Part shown: in pieces, positions 1 through 6,169 of the stretch | How the letters are laid out: every line of letters starts with the position of its first letter | Numbering within the stretch: position 1 is the stretch's first letter | Origin: Chloroflexota bacterium | GTDB taxonomy: Bacteria; Chloroflexota; Anaerolineae; Promineifilales; Promineifilaceae | Length of the DNA stretch: 7,682 nt | Reading direction: 5' to 3' | Assembly (NCBI GenBank): GCA_963169155.1 | Contig: CAUJGI010000420.1 | Span: forward strand, 1 to 7,682 | Position numbers and translations under genes: made by a program | Notes under the pieces: generated by a model | Database searches by the model: none | What the model saw: the letters and a program-made list of their open reading frames with translations, nothing else | What the model was told of the DNA's origin: nothing

Positions 1-8
1 TTTGATTC

Positions 9-23
9 CCAGCTGGTTTTTTT
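9..23 (+). terminator. possible 3' end of a terminator from an upstream gene
   Basis: A CCAGCTGG word at 9-16 is followed directly by seven T residues at 17-23. This looks like the right arm and U-tract of a rho-independent terminator whose left arm would lie before the window. The terminator at 3886-3917 has a similar right arm (CCAGCCGG then T7). The left arm cannot be seen, so this is only suggestive. Confidence 0.3.
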
Positions 24-110
24 GTTAGCTTTGAGGCAAACGGCCGTTGCGCCCCCCCAGCCTCATCGATGAACCTTATCAACAGCGCACCCCCATGCGC
101 ACCTATCAGG

Positions 111-116
111 AAGGAG
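111..116 (+). promoter_or_regulatory. ribosome binding site deciding the coxS start
   Basis: AAGGAG lies nine bases before the ATG at 126. The in-frame ATG at 69 has no such site, and its extra 19 residues do not resemble this family's N-terminus. This fixes the start of the small-subunit gene at 126. No convincing -35/-10 pair was seen in 24-110, so the operon promoter is unresolved. Confidence 0.75.
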
Positions 117-125
117 ACGGGCTCT

Positions 126-593
126 ATGAAAGTCAGTGTAACCGTAAATGGGAAGCTAGTTGAGCGAGAGGTTGAACCCCGCACCCTCCTCGTTCACTTC
201 CTACGCGATCACCTGGGCCTGACGGGCACTAACATCGGCTGCGACACCGGCCAGTGTGGCGCCTGCACCATTCACATGAATGGCCTGGCCGTCAAATCGT
301 GCGCCACCCTGGCCCTCCAGGCCGATGGTGCCGAGATCACCACCATCGAAGGGCTGGCCCACAATGGTCACCTGCACCCCATGCAGCAAGCCTTTTGGGA
401 CAATCATGGTCTACAGTGCGGCTACTGCACCCCCGGCATGATCATGGCCGCCACCAAACTCGTTGAGAACAACCCCAACTTAACCGAAGAAGACGTACGA
501 CACGGCCTTGATGGCAATATTTGCCGCTGCACCGGCTACGAGAACATCGTCCGTTCCGTGCTGGCTGCGGCCGCCGCAGGTGGAGGTGACTAA
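126..593 (+). CDS. coxS: CO dehydrogenase-like small subunit, [2Fe-2S] protein (form II CoxS type)
   Basis: This is the 155-residue iron-sulfur subunit of a xanthine-oxidase-family molybdenum hydroxylase. It carries electrons from the molybdenum centre to the FAD subunit, probably in the cytoplasm or at the inner face of the membrane. The N-terminal plant-type ferredoxin domain has cluster cysteines C39, C44, C47 and C59 (GCDTGQCGAC, then a later SC). The C-terminal helical domain binds the second cluster through C98 and C101 (QCGYCTPG) and C133 and C135 (ICRCTGY). Length is normal for the family. The start at 126 is chosen over 69 because of AAGGAG at 111-116 and because MKVSVTVNGK is a typical N-terminus. 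Its TAA overlaps the next ATG by one base. Family assignment is secure. The symbol is by analogy, since nicotine, quinoline and aldehyde oxidoreductase small subunits look similar. Confidence 0.93.
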   Translation: MKVSVTVNGKLVEREVEPRTLLVHFLRDHLGLTGTNIGCDTGQCGACTIHMNGLAVKSCATLALQADGAEITTIEGLAHNGHLHPMQQAFWDNHGLQCGYCTPGMIMAATKLVENNPNLTEEDVRHGLDGNICRCTGYENIVRSVLAAAAAGGGD

Positions 594-2953
594 TGGGTAA
601 CTACGTTGGTAAAAGCATGAAGCGGGTTGAAGACCCGCGTTTTATTCAAGGGAAAGGCCGTTACGTGGCCAACCTGACCCTCCCCGGCATGGTTTACCTG
701 GCCATCAAGCGCAGCCCCTATGCCCACGCCAAAATCAACAGCATAGACGCATCCGCCGCTGAAGCGCTAGACGGCGTGCTGGGCGTCTTCACCGGGCAAG
801 ATTTGCTGAACGATGGCGTGGGTGCCCTGCCTTGTGGTTGGCAAGTGCCCAACATCAAAATTCCCGTGCAGTACGCGCTGCAAGTGGACAAAGTGCGCCA
901 CGTCGGTGACCGCGTGGCGATTGTGGTGGCTGAGTCCCCCTACATTGCCTACGATGCGCTGGACCTGATCGAAGTGGATTATGATCCGCTGCCCGCAGCC
1001 ATTGGCGCCAAAGCCGCCATGGACGCGGGCATTTTGGTGCACGACGAAATTGCCAACAACCTGAGCTACACCTGGGAAATTGGCGATAAGGCGGCTCGCG
1101 ACAAGGCGTTTGCCGAAGCGGACCACATCATTGAGTTGTACCTGATCAACCAGCGGCTGATTGCCACGGCGATGGAACCACGTGCGGCCGTTGCCCAGTG
1201 GAATGAGTTCACCGAAGAGATGACGCTGTGGACCACCAGCCAGAACCCCAACCTGACCCGTGTGGTCATCAGTGCCTTCACGCTGCAAATTCCCGAGCAC
1301 AAACTGCGCCTCATCTCCCCGGACGTAGGCGGCGGTTTTGGCAGCAAGATTCCCCACTACCCGGAAGAAATTTTGGTGCCGTGGGCGGCACGCAAGCTAA
1401 ACCGCCCGGTGAAATGGGTCTCGACACGGTCAGAAGCGGCCGTTTCCGACACGCAAGGCCGCGATCACGTTACCAAAGCCCGGCTGGCCGTCCAAAATGA
1501 CGGCACCGTCACCGGCCTGGATGTGAACACCTGGGCCGACAACGGCGCGTACCTCTCCATCGTCGCCCCCCTAATCCCCACCGCGTTTTACATCACCCTA
1601 CTTTCTGGCCTGTACAAGATCCCCGGCATTTACGGCAACATGTGGGGCACCCTCAGCAACACCGTGTGGGTGGATGCCTACCGCGGTGCTGGCCGCCCAG
1701 AAGCGTCCTACGTGGTGGAGCGGCTCATGGACCTGGCGGCGCAAAAGCTGGGTATGGATCCGGTGGAATTCCGCAAGAAGAACCTCATCCCCGCCGAGGA
1801 TTTCCCGTACCAGACGCCGGTTGCTTTGCAGTACGACAGCGGCAACTACCAGGGGCTGTTTGCCGAGGCGGAGAAGCTCTCCAACTATGCCCAGCTGCGG
1901 GCAGAACAGGCACAGGCGCGCCAGAACGGCCGTCTCGTCGGCATTGGCGTGGCGGGCTGCATCGAAGCGTCCGGTCCGGCACCCTCCGCGGTGGCTGGCG
2001 CGTTGGGCGGCGTGACGGGCTTCTGGGAAAGCGGCTCGATTCGCGTGCACGCCACGGGCAAGGTAACGGTGCTCACCGGGGCACACAGCCACGGCCAGGG
2101 ACACGACACCACCTTCCGCCAGATTGTGGCCGACCAGTTTGGCATCAAACCAGATGACATTGATATTTCGCATGGGGATACGGCCGTTATCACCAACGGC
2201 ATGGGCACCTACGGCAGCCGCAGCACCTCCGTCGGTGGCTCGGCCCTGGTGCGCAGCGCCGAAAAAGTGCGTGGCAAGATGATGAAACTGGCCGCCCATC
2301 TGCTGGAAGCCGACGAAGCCGACATGGCCTTCGACGCCGCCAGCGGCAATTTCCACGTCAAAGGGTCGCCCGATAAGGCCAAATCGTTTGGTGAACTGGC
2401 GTTTGCCGCCTACACGGCCCACAGCATGCCCGCAGGCATGGAACCCGGCCTGGAAGAGGACACCTACTACGATCCGGCCAACTTCACCTACCCCAACAGC
2501 GCCCACATCGCCCAGGTGGAAGTGGACAAGGAAACCGGTCACATCACCGTCCAGAAATATTTTGCGGTGGATGACGTGGGTAACGTAATCAACCCGATGA
2601 TCGTGCGCGGCCAGGTGATTGGCGGTATTGCTCAGGGCGTCGGCCAGGCGCTGTGGGAAGGTGCCCATTACGACTCGACCGGGCAGTTGGTCACCGGTTC
2701 GCTGCTGGACTACACCATGCCCCGCGCCGACGGCTTTCCGATGATCCAGACCAGCCGCACCGTCACCCCCTCGCCGCACAACCCGCTGGGCGTGAAGGGC
2801 GTGGGTGAAATGGGCACGATTGCCTCAACGCCGACCATCGTGAACGCGGTGATGGATGCCCTGGCTCCGCTGGGGGTACAGCACATCGACATGCCGCTGA
2901 CGGCCGAAAAAGTATACGCAGCCATCCACGCTGCCAATGGAGGAGGTCACTAA
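593..2953 (+). CDS. coxL: CO dehydrogenase-like large subunit, molybdopterin-binding (form II CoxL type)
   Basis: This 786-residue catalytic subunit would hydroxylate its substrate with water at a Mo-molybdopterin cytosine dinucleotide centre. Visible landmarks: an N-terminal segment with the family signature (VGKSMKRVEDPRFIQGKGRY); the cofactor loop GGGFGSK at 246-252; the active-site loop AYRGAGR at 362-368; GQGHDTTF with Q502; a GSRSTSVGG loop; and GVKGVGEMG with the expected catalytic base E739. In proven form I CO dehydrogenases the active-site loop is AYxCSFR, whose Cys binds copper. Here that position is G365, which marks form II. Form II enzymes have debated or weak CO activity, and related loops occur in other hydroxylases, so the substrate is open. 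The gene begins inside the coxS stop codon (TAATG), with GGAGGTG at 582-588 as ribosome binding site, implying translational coupling. It ends with the same arrangement. Confidence 0.93.
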   Translation: MGNYVGKSMKRVEDPRFIQGKGRYVANLTLPGMVYLAIKRSPYAHAKINSIDASAAEALDGVLGVFTGQDLLNDGVGALPCGWQVPNIKIPVQYALQVDKVRHVGDRVAIVVAESPYIAYDALDLIEVDYDPLPAAIGAKAAMDAGILVHDEIANNLSYTWEIGDKAARDKAFAEADHIIELYLINQRLIATAMEPRAAVAQWNEFTEEMTLWTTSQNPNLTRVVISAFTLQIPEHKLRLISPDVGGGFGSKIPHYPEEILVPWAARKLNRPVKWVSTRSEAAVSDTQGRDHVTKARLAVQNDGTVTGLDVNTWADNGAYLSIVAPLIPTAFYITLLSGLYKIPGIYGNMWGTLSNTVWVDAYRGAGRPEASYVVERLMDLAAQKLGMDPVEFRKKNLIPAEDFPYQTPVALQYDSGNYQGLFAEAEKLSNYAQLRAEQAQARQNGRLVGIGVAGCIEASGPAPSAVAGALGGVTGFWESGSIRVHATGKVTVLTGAHSHGQGHDTTFRQIVADQFGIKPDDIDISHGDTAVITNGMGTYGSRSTSVGGSALVRSAEKVRGKMMKLAAHLLEADEADMAFDAASGNFHVKGSPDKAKSFGELAFAAYTAHSMPAGMEPGLEEDTYYDPANFTYPNSAHIAQVEVDKETGHITVQKYFAVDDVGNVINPMIVRGQVIGGIAQGVGQALWEGAHYDSTGQLVTGSLLDYTMPRADGFPMIQTSRTVTPSPHNPLGVKGVGEMGTIASTPTIVNAVMDALAPLGVQHIDMPLTAEKVYAAIHAANGGGH

Positions 2954-3795
2954 TGTATCCACCGAAGTTTGATTATTACCGCGCTGGCTCCCCCGATGAA
3001 GCTGTTGCCCTGGTACAGGAGCACGGCGGCAAATTCCTGGCAGGCGGCCACAGCCTGATCCCGGTGATGAACCTGCGCCTGGCCGATCCGGGTGCGCTGG
3101 TTGACATCGGCCGTTTAGACATGAAGGGCATTTCCAGCAACGGCAGCGGTGTGACGGTTGGCGCCCTGACCACCCATGCCATGGTGGCCGCATCTGGCGA
3201 CGTGCCGACGGCGCTGTCTGAGGCCGCGGGCAAGATTGGCGATCCGCAGGTACGCAACCGGGGCACGGTGGGCGGCAACATTGCCCACGCCGATCCCGCC
3301 TCGGACCTGCCCACGGTGCTGCTGGCCTTGAGAGCGACGATCCACACCAACGGCCGTTCCATCCCCGCCGATGACTTTTTTGTGGACCTGTTCACCACGG
3401 CCCTGGACGAGGGCGAGATCATCACCTCGGTATCGGTGGCCAGCGAAGCGGCCAACACCGGTTCGGCCTACGCCAAGCTGCCCAACCCCGCCTCGCGCTA
3501 CGCGATGGTGGGCGCGGCGGCCCAAGTGACCATTGAAAATGGGGTGTGCGCCGCCGCCAGCGTGGCCATCGGCGGGCTGACGCCGAAAGCAACCCGCGCC
3601 AGTTCGGTGGAAGCCGCCCTGGTGGGTCAGCCGCTGAACAGCGCCACGCTGACCGCCGCAGCCGCCGCCGTGACCAACGATCTGGACCCCGACGACATCC
3701 TGGGTGACATCCACGCCAGCGCCGACTACCGGCAGCAGATGGCATCTGTGTTTGTAAGGCGGGCTTTGGAAGCGGCCGTTTCTCGCGCCAGCTAG
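2953..3795 (+). CDS. coxM: CO dehydrogenase-like medium subunit, FAD-binding (form II CoxM type)
   Basis: This 280-residue flavoprotein subunit takes electrons from the [2Fe-2S] clusters and passes them to a quinone or another acceptor. The FAD-binding type-2 fold shows as AGGHSLIPVMNLRLA starting at residue 30 and RGTVGGNIAHADPASDLP at 103-120 (TVGGN at 105-109). Both are standard FAD pyrophosphate-binding loops of this family. A CO dehydrogenase flavoprotein C-terminal domain follows to the end. No [4Fe-4S] insertion, such as that of 4-hydroxybenzoyl-CoA reductase, is seen. Length matches CoxM (about 280-290). The gene starts in the coxL stop codon (TAATG) behind GGAGG at 2942-2946. The resulting S-L-M order is the known form II layout, while form I is M-S-L. 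None of the usual accessory genes (coxD, coxE, coxF, coxG) follows in the window. Confidence 0.92.
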   Translation: MYPPKFDYYRAGSPDEAVALVQEHGGKFLAGGHSLIPVMNLRLADPGALVDIGRLDMKGISSNGSGVTVGALTTHAMVAASGDVPTALSEAAGKIGDPQVRNRGTVGGNIAHADPASDLPTVLLALRATIHTNGRSIPADDFFVDLFTTALDEGEIITSVSVASEAANTGSAYAKLPNPASRYAMVGAAAQVTIENGVCAAASVAIGGLTPKATRASSVEAALVGQPLNSATLTAAAAAVTNDLDPDDILGDIHASADYRQQMASVFVRRALEAAVSRAS

Positions 3796-3800
3796 ATTTT

Positions 3801-3885
3801 TTGTCACAGAGAGGACAGAGCGTTAAGAGATTTTAAGAGAAAATCTTAGCGTTCTCCGCGTGCTTTGCGGTTAAGTTTTAATGAG
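3801..3885. repeat. intergenic repeat-like segment with imperfect hairpin
   Basis: The DNA between coxM and its terminator differs in composition from its surroundings. It contains CACAGAGAGGACAGAG at 3805-3820, two copies of TTAAGAGA ten bases apart (3823-3830 and 3833-3840), and an imperfect hairpin at 3824-3848 (TAAG-AG-ATTTT, loop AAGAG, AAAAT-CTTA). It then has TTCTCCGCGTGCTTTGCGG at 3852-3870. Similar CACAGAG...CTTTGCGG tracts recur between genes in many environmental bacterial genomes. That is from memory and not checked here. It is probably non-coding and may be a degraded interspersed repeat. Confidence 0.35.
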
Positions 3886-3917
3886 ACCGGTTGGTTGAAA
3901 AGCCAGCCGGTTTTTTT
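3886..3917 (+). terminator. rho-independent terminator of the coxSLM operon
   Basis: The stem ACCGGTTGGT (3886-3895) pairs with GCCAGCCGGT (3902-3911) over ten base pairs, two of them G-U. The loop is TGAAAA, and T3911-T3917 forms the U-tract. It sits 90 bases after the coxM stop. The convergent tetR gene ends inside its T-tract (stop codon complement at 3916-3918). On the minus strand no U-tract follows the stem, so it mainly serves the plus strand. Confidence 0.85.
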
Positions 3918-4485
3918 ATCGCTCAGTGATAGGCACCGTGCCGGTGACGCAGAGTCGAGTGGTCATTTGGGCCATTTGGTGGGGGGGATAGGGCATATCA
4001 TTGAGCAGCCACCAGGTAATAATGGCGTAGAGCGACCCGGCAACGTGCCGGGCCATAATTTCGATGGGCGCTTGGGGAACGGCCGTTGCCAAACCAACCC
4101 GCAGCTGTAATTCGCTATATTGGGCAATGTAGTCAATTACCCGATTGATCACGTAGCCCAGGCCATTTTCCCCCAACAGCACACGATACAAATCCGCATG
4201 TTCGGCCACGTGGACAAACACCAGCTCGTCCGCTTCAGGATTTTCCCAAAGCGGTTTGTTCATCGTTTTGGCGCTAATTTGCTGGACCAGTTCATCAAAA
4301 TACGCTTCCAGGCTGTCGGCCAGCAGTTCTTCTTTGCTGCTGTAGTGCAGGTAAAACGTGGCCCGGTTCAGGTCGGCCCGGTCGGTGATGTCTTGAATGG
4401 TGATTTGCTCAAATTTTTTCTCCCGCACCAGTTCGAGCAAAGCCTGCCCCAGCATGTTGCGGCTGCGTTTTTTGCGTCTGTCCAT
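3916..4485 (-). CDS. TetR/AcrR-family transcriptional regulator
   Basis: This 189-residue regulator has an N-terminal TetR DNA-binding domain. The helix-turn-helix lies at about residues 28-54 (ITIQDITDRADLNRATFYLHY, then SSKEEL), with the characteristic RATFYLHY recognition-helix end. The basic N-terminus (MDRRKKRSR) fits DNA contact. The C-terminal ligand and dimerisation part (about 60-189) is helical, with a hydrophobic stretch near 150-162 (GSLYAIITWWLL). It resembles the 'TetR C-terminal, Firmicutes-type' domain, which I infer by eye only. The start at 4485 is supported by AAGGA on the minus strand (complement of 4489-4493). It is transcribed away from the P450 gene with 176 bp between the starts. 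The classical expectation is that it represses itself and the P450 and is released by a small hydrophobic ligand. The real ligand and targets are unknown. Confidence 0.9.
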   Translation of the reverse strand: MDRRKKRSRNMLGQALLELVREKKFEQITIQDITDRADLNRATFYLHYSSKEELLADSLEAYFDELVQQISAKTMNKPLWENPEADELVFVHVAEHADLYRVLLGENGLGYVINRVIDYIAQYSELQLRVGLATAVPQAPIEIMARHVAGSLYAIITWWLLNDMPYPPHQMAQMTTRLCVTGTVPITER

Positions 4486-4494
4486 GATTTTCCT

Positions 4495-4510
4495 TGTTGA
4501 TTAGACAACA
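4495..4510. promoter_or_regulatory. candidate TetR operator (TGTTG-N6-CAACA)
   Basis: A perfect 5-bp inverted repeat (TGTTG, six-base spacer ATTAGA, CAACA) lies two bases upstream of the tetR ribosome binding site. Its position suits autoregulation, but the arms are short and the assignment is inferred. Confidence 0.4.
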
Positions 4511-4531
4511 CCTGTCGATAAAACAACAGAA

Positions 4532-4555
4532 GGTTGCAGTTCGTGCTTGACAACC
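4532..4555. promoter_or_regulatory. candidate operator overlapping the P450 promoter -35 (GGTTG-N14-CAACC)
   Basis: GGTTG at 4532-4536 and CAACC at 4551-4555 form an inverted repeat spanning the TTGACA box at 4547-4552. A regulator bound here would block the P450 promoter. It shares the GTTG/CAAC core with the dyad at 4495-4510. The spacer is longer, so this may be a variant or chance. Confidence 0.3.
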
Positions 4556-4574
4556 AGTAAAACCGATTTATTAT
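4547..4574 (+). promoter_or_regulatory. sigma-70-type promoter for the P450 gene
   Basis: A perfect -35 box TTGACA (4547-4552) is followed after 16 bp by TATTAT (4569-4574), five of six matches to the -10 consensus. Transcription would start near 4581, giving a leader of about 80 bases before the ATG at 4662. The surrounding DNA is AT-rich, as expected. Confidence 0.7.
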
Positions 4575-4624
4575 TTCGGCAACACTCTATCGGATATTCA
4601 ACAACATGTCAATTATCTTGCAAA

Positions 4625-4645
4625 TAAAACCGGCTCAAGGTTTTA
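4625..4645. promoter_or_regulatory. perfect dyad in the P450 leader (TAAAACC-N7-GGTTTTA)
   Basis: TAAAACC at 4625-4631 and GGTTTTA at 4639-4645 form a perfect 7-bp inverted repeat with a seven-base spacer. It ends just before the ribosome binding site AAAGGAG (4647-4653), which is eight bases from the ATG. The left arm TAAAACC, plus the next G, also occurs at 4558-4565 between the -35 and -10 boxes. It could be a protein-binding dyad or an mRNA hairpin near the ribosome binding site. Which one is unknown. Confidence 0.45.
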
Positions 4646-4661
4646 GAAAGGAGTAAACACC

Positions 4662-6065
4662 ATGGCAGTTAAACGGCCGTCTGGCCCCCAAGGCTCACTC
4701 ATTTTAGGCAGTGCCAACCAGTTCCGCGACGATGAACCCAACTTTTTGCTGGAAAGCGTCAAAAAGTATGGCGATTTGGTCTACTTTCGCTTGGCCAATA
4801 TGCACACTTACCTGGTTGGTCATCCCGACTTGGTGCGCGAGGTGCTGGTAACCCAGGGCGACAAATTTGAGAAAGCCCGGTTGGACAAACAAATTTTGGG
4901 CAAATTCCTGGGCAATGGCCTGCTCACCAGCGACGGCGACTTCCACAAGCGGCAGCGGCGGCTGGCCCAACCTGCCTTCCACAGCAAGCGCATCCAAAAT
5001 TACGCCGAAGTAATGGTTGATTATGCGAATAAAATCATGGCTGGCTGGAAAGATGGCGCAGTGGTCGACATCACCGAGGAGATGATGCACCTGACGATGC
5101 TCATCGTCTCCAAAACGCTGTTTGATGCTGATGCCATTACCGGGTCGGGCGATACGGCCGTTGCTATCGCCAACGCCATGCACGATCTACAGGCCGTCTC
5201 CAACCGGGATTACCAGCGCGGTTTTTCGCTGCCCAGCTGGGTGCCTACGGCCGATAACCGCCTGCGCAACAAGGCTGCGGCCCAGTTTAACCAGGTGATG
5301 GATCAGATTATCGTCGGGCGGCGGCAAACGGCCGTAAACGGCCAGGTAGAAGACACGGGCGATTTGCTCTCCATGCTCATGCTCTCCGTGGATGAAGAGG
5401 GCGAGTTTATGAACGACAGACAGCTGCGCGATGAGGTCGCCACCCTGTTTGCTGCCGGGCACGAAACCACCTCCAACGCCCTCAGCTGGACCTGGTTCCT
5501 GCTGGCGCAGCATCCCGACGTGGAAGCTGCACTGCATGAGGAGCTGGACCGCGTGCTGGCAGGCCGCCAGCCCACCCTGGCCGACCTGCCCAACCTGCCC
5601 TACAGCCTGCAAATCATCAAAGAAGCGATGCGGCTTTACCCACCGGCCTGGATTTTAAACGGCCGTACCGCCCTGACCGACGTGGCAATCGGCGGCTATA
5701 CCATCCCCAAAGGCAGCACGGTTTTTGTTTCGCCGTACGTCATGCACCGTTTGCCACAATACTTCGATGAACCGGATGCTTTTAAGCCAGAGCGTTTTAC
5801 GCCAGAGATTGAAAAGTCGCTGCCGAAGTTTGCCTACATGCCGTTTGGCGGCGGGACGCGGGTGTGCATCGGCAATGCCTTTGCCATGATGGAAGCCCAG
5901 CTGCTTTTGGCTACCATCGCCCAAACATATCGCCTGGCCGTAGCCCAAAGCGAACCGGTGCCCTACAAGGCCCAAATTACGCTCATCCCGGAAAATGGAA
6001 TTCAGATGCGGGTGGTGATGCGAGAAACGGCCGTATCCCCCACCTCCGAACTCGCCTTTGCCTGA
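4662..6065 (+). CDS. cytochrome P450
   Basis: This 467-residue heme-thiolate monooxygenase would insert one oxygen atom from O2 into an organic substrate using electrons from separate redox partners. The N-terminus starts with a Pro/Gly hinge (RPSGPQGSLILGS) without a membrane anchor, so it is probably soluble. Diagnostic motifs are all intact: I-helix AGHETTS at 265-271 (oxygen activation); K-helix ExxR with E321 and R324 in KEAMRL; the PERF element (FKPERF); and the heme loop FGGGTRVCIG at 395-404, with C402 as proximal ligand. The architecture resembles class-II-like bacterial P450s related to the CYP102/CYP4/CYP110 groups. Their known substrates are fatty acids and terpenoids, so this is only a hint. 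No ferredoxin, reductase or biosynthetic genes adjoin it. Five copies of ACGGCCGT fall in this one gene. A divergent TetR regulator is its likely controller. Confidence 0.96.
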   Translation: MAVKRPSGPQGSLILGSANQFRDDEPNFLLESVKKYGDLVYFRLANMHTYLVGHPDLVREVLVTQGDKFEKARLDKQILGKFLGNGLLTSDGDFHKRQRRLAQPAFHSKRIQNYAEVMVDYANKIMAGWKDGAVVDITEEMMHLTMLIVSKTLFDADAITGSGDTAVAIANAMHDLQAVSNRDYQRGFSLPSWVPTADNRLRNKAAAQFNQVMDQIIVGRRQTAVNGQVEDTGDLLSMLMLSVDEEGEFMNDRQLRDEVATLFAAGHETTSNALSWTWFLLAQHPDVEAALHEELDRVLAGRQPTLADLPNLPYSLQIIKEAMRLYPPAWILNGRTALTDVAIGGYTIPKGSTVFVSPYVMHRLPQYFDEPDAFKPERFTPEIEKSLPKFAYMPFGGGTRVCIGNAFAMMEAQLLLATIAQTYRLAVAQSEPVPYKAQITLIPENGIQMRVVMRETAVSPTSELAFA

Positions 6066-6095
6066 GTCGCTGCGGATTTTCGCCGCACAACACGT

Positions 6096-6133
6096 AAAAA
6101 AGCGGTGCCCACCTAGCAAGCACCGCTTTTTTT
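6096..6133. terminator. bidirectional rho-independent terminator between P450 and DUF2202 genes
   Basis: AAAAAAGCGGTGC (6096-6108) pairs perfectly with GCACCGCTTTTTT (6120-6132) around an 11-base loop. The GC core is seven pairs (GCGGTGC). With an A-tract on one side and a T-tract on the other, it works for both strands. It lies 30 bases after the P450 stop and 36 bases after the end of the convergent DUF2202 gene. A weaker hairpin, TGCGG-N7-CCGCA, precedes it at 6071-6087. Confidence 0.93.
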
Positions 6134-6169
6134 GATCAACAATCTACAGAAGATCTACGAATTTTCGAT

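Noticed and set aside
69..125. Upstream in-frame ATG extending the small subunit by 19 residues
   Set aside because: It has no ribosome binding site and the extra residues do not fit the family. AAGGAG precedes the ATG at 126.
1598..2779. Long open frame (393 residues) on the minus strand opposite coxL
   Set aside because: It lies wholly within a clearly conserved enzyme gene, has no ribosome binding site I can see, and its low-complexity Gly/His/Val-rich protein is typical of an antisense shadow in GC-rich DNA.
3115..3807. Open frame (230 residues) on the minus strand opposite coxM
   Set aside because: The plus strand encodes an intact FAD subunit with its motifs. The antisense product is Gly/His/Arg-rich with no recognisable domain.
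3977..3997. G-run tract as a possible G-quadruplex
   Set aside because: There is only one long G run and one short one inside the tetR coding sequence, not four regularly spaced runs.
4120..4500. Plus-strand open frame opposite the tetR gene
   Set aside because: The minus strand carries a full TetR protein with a helix-turn-helix and ribosome binding site. The plus-strand frame has neither.
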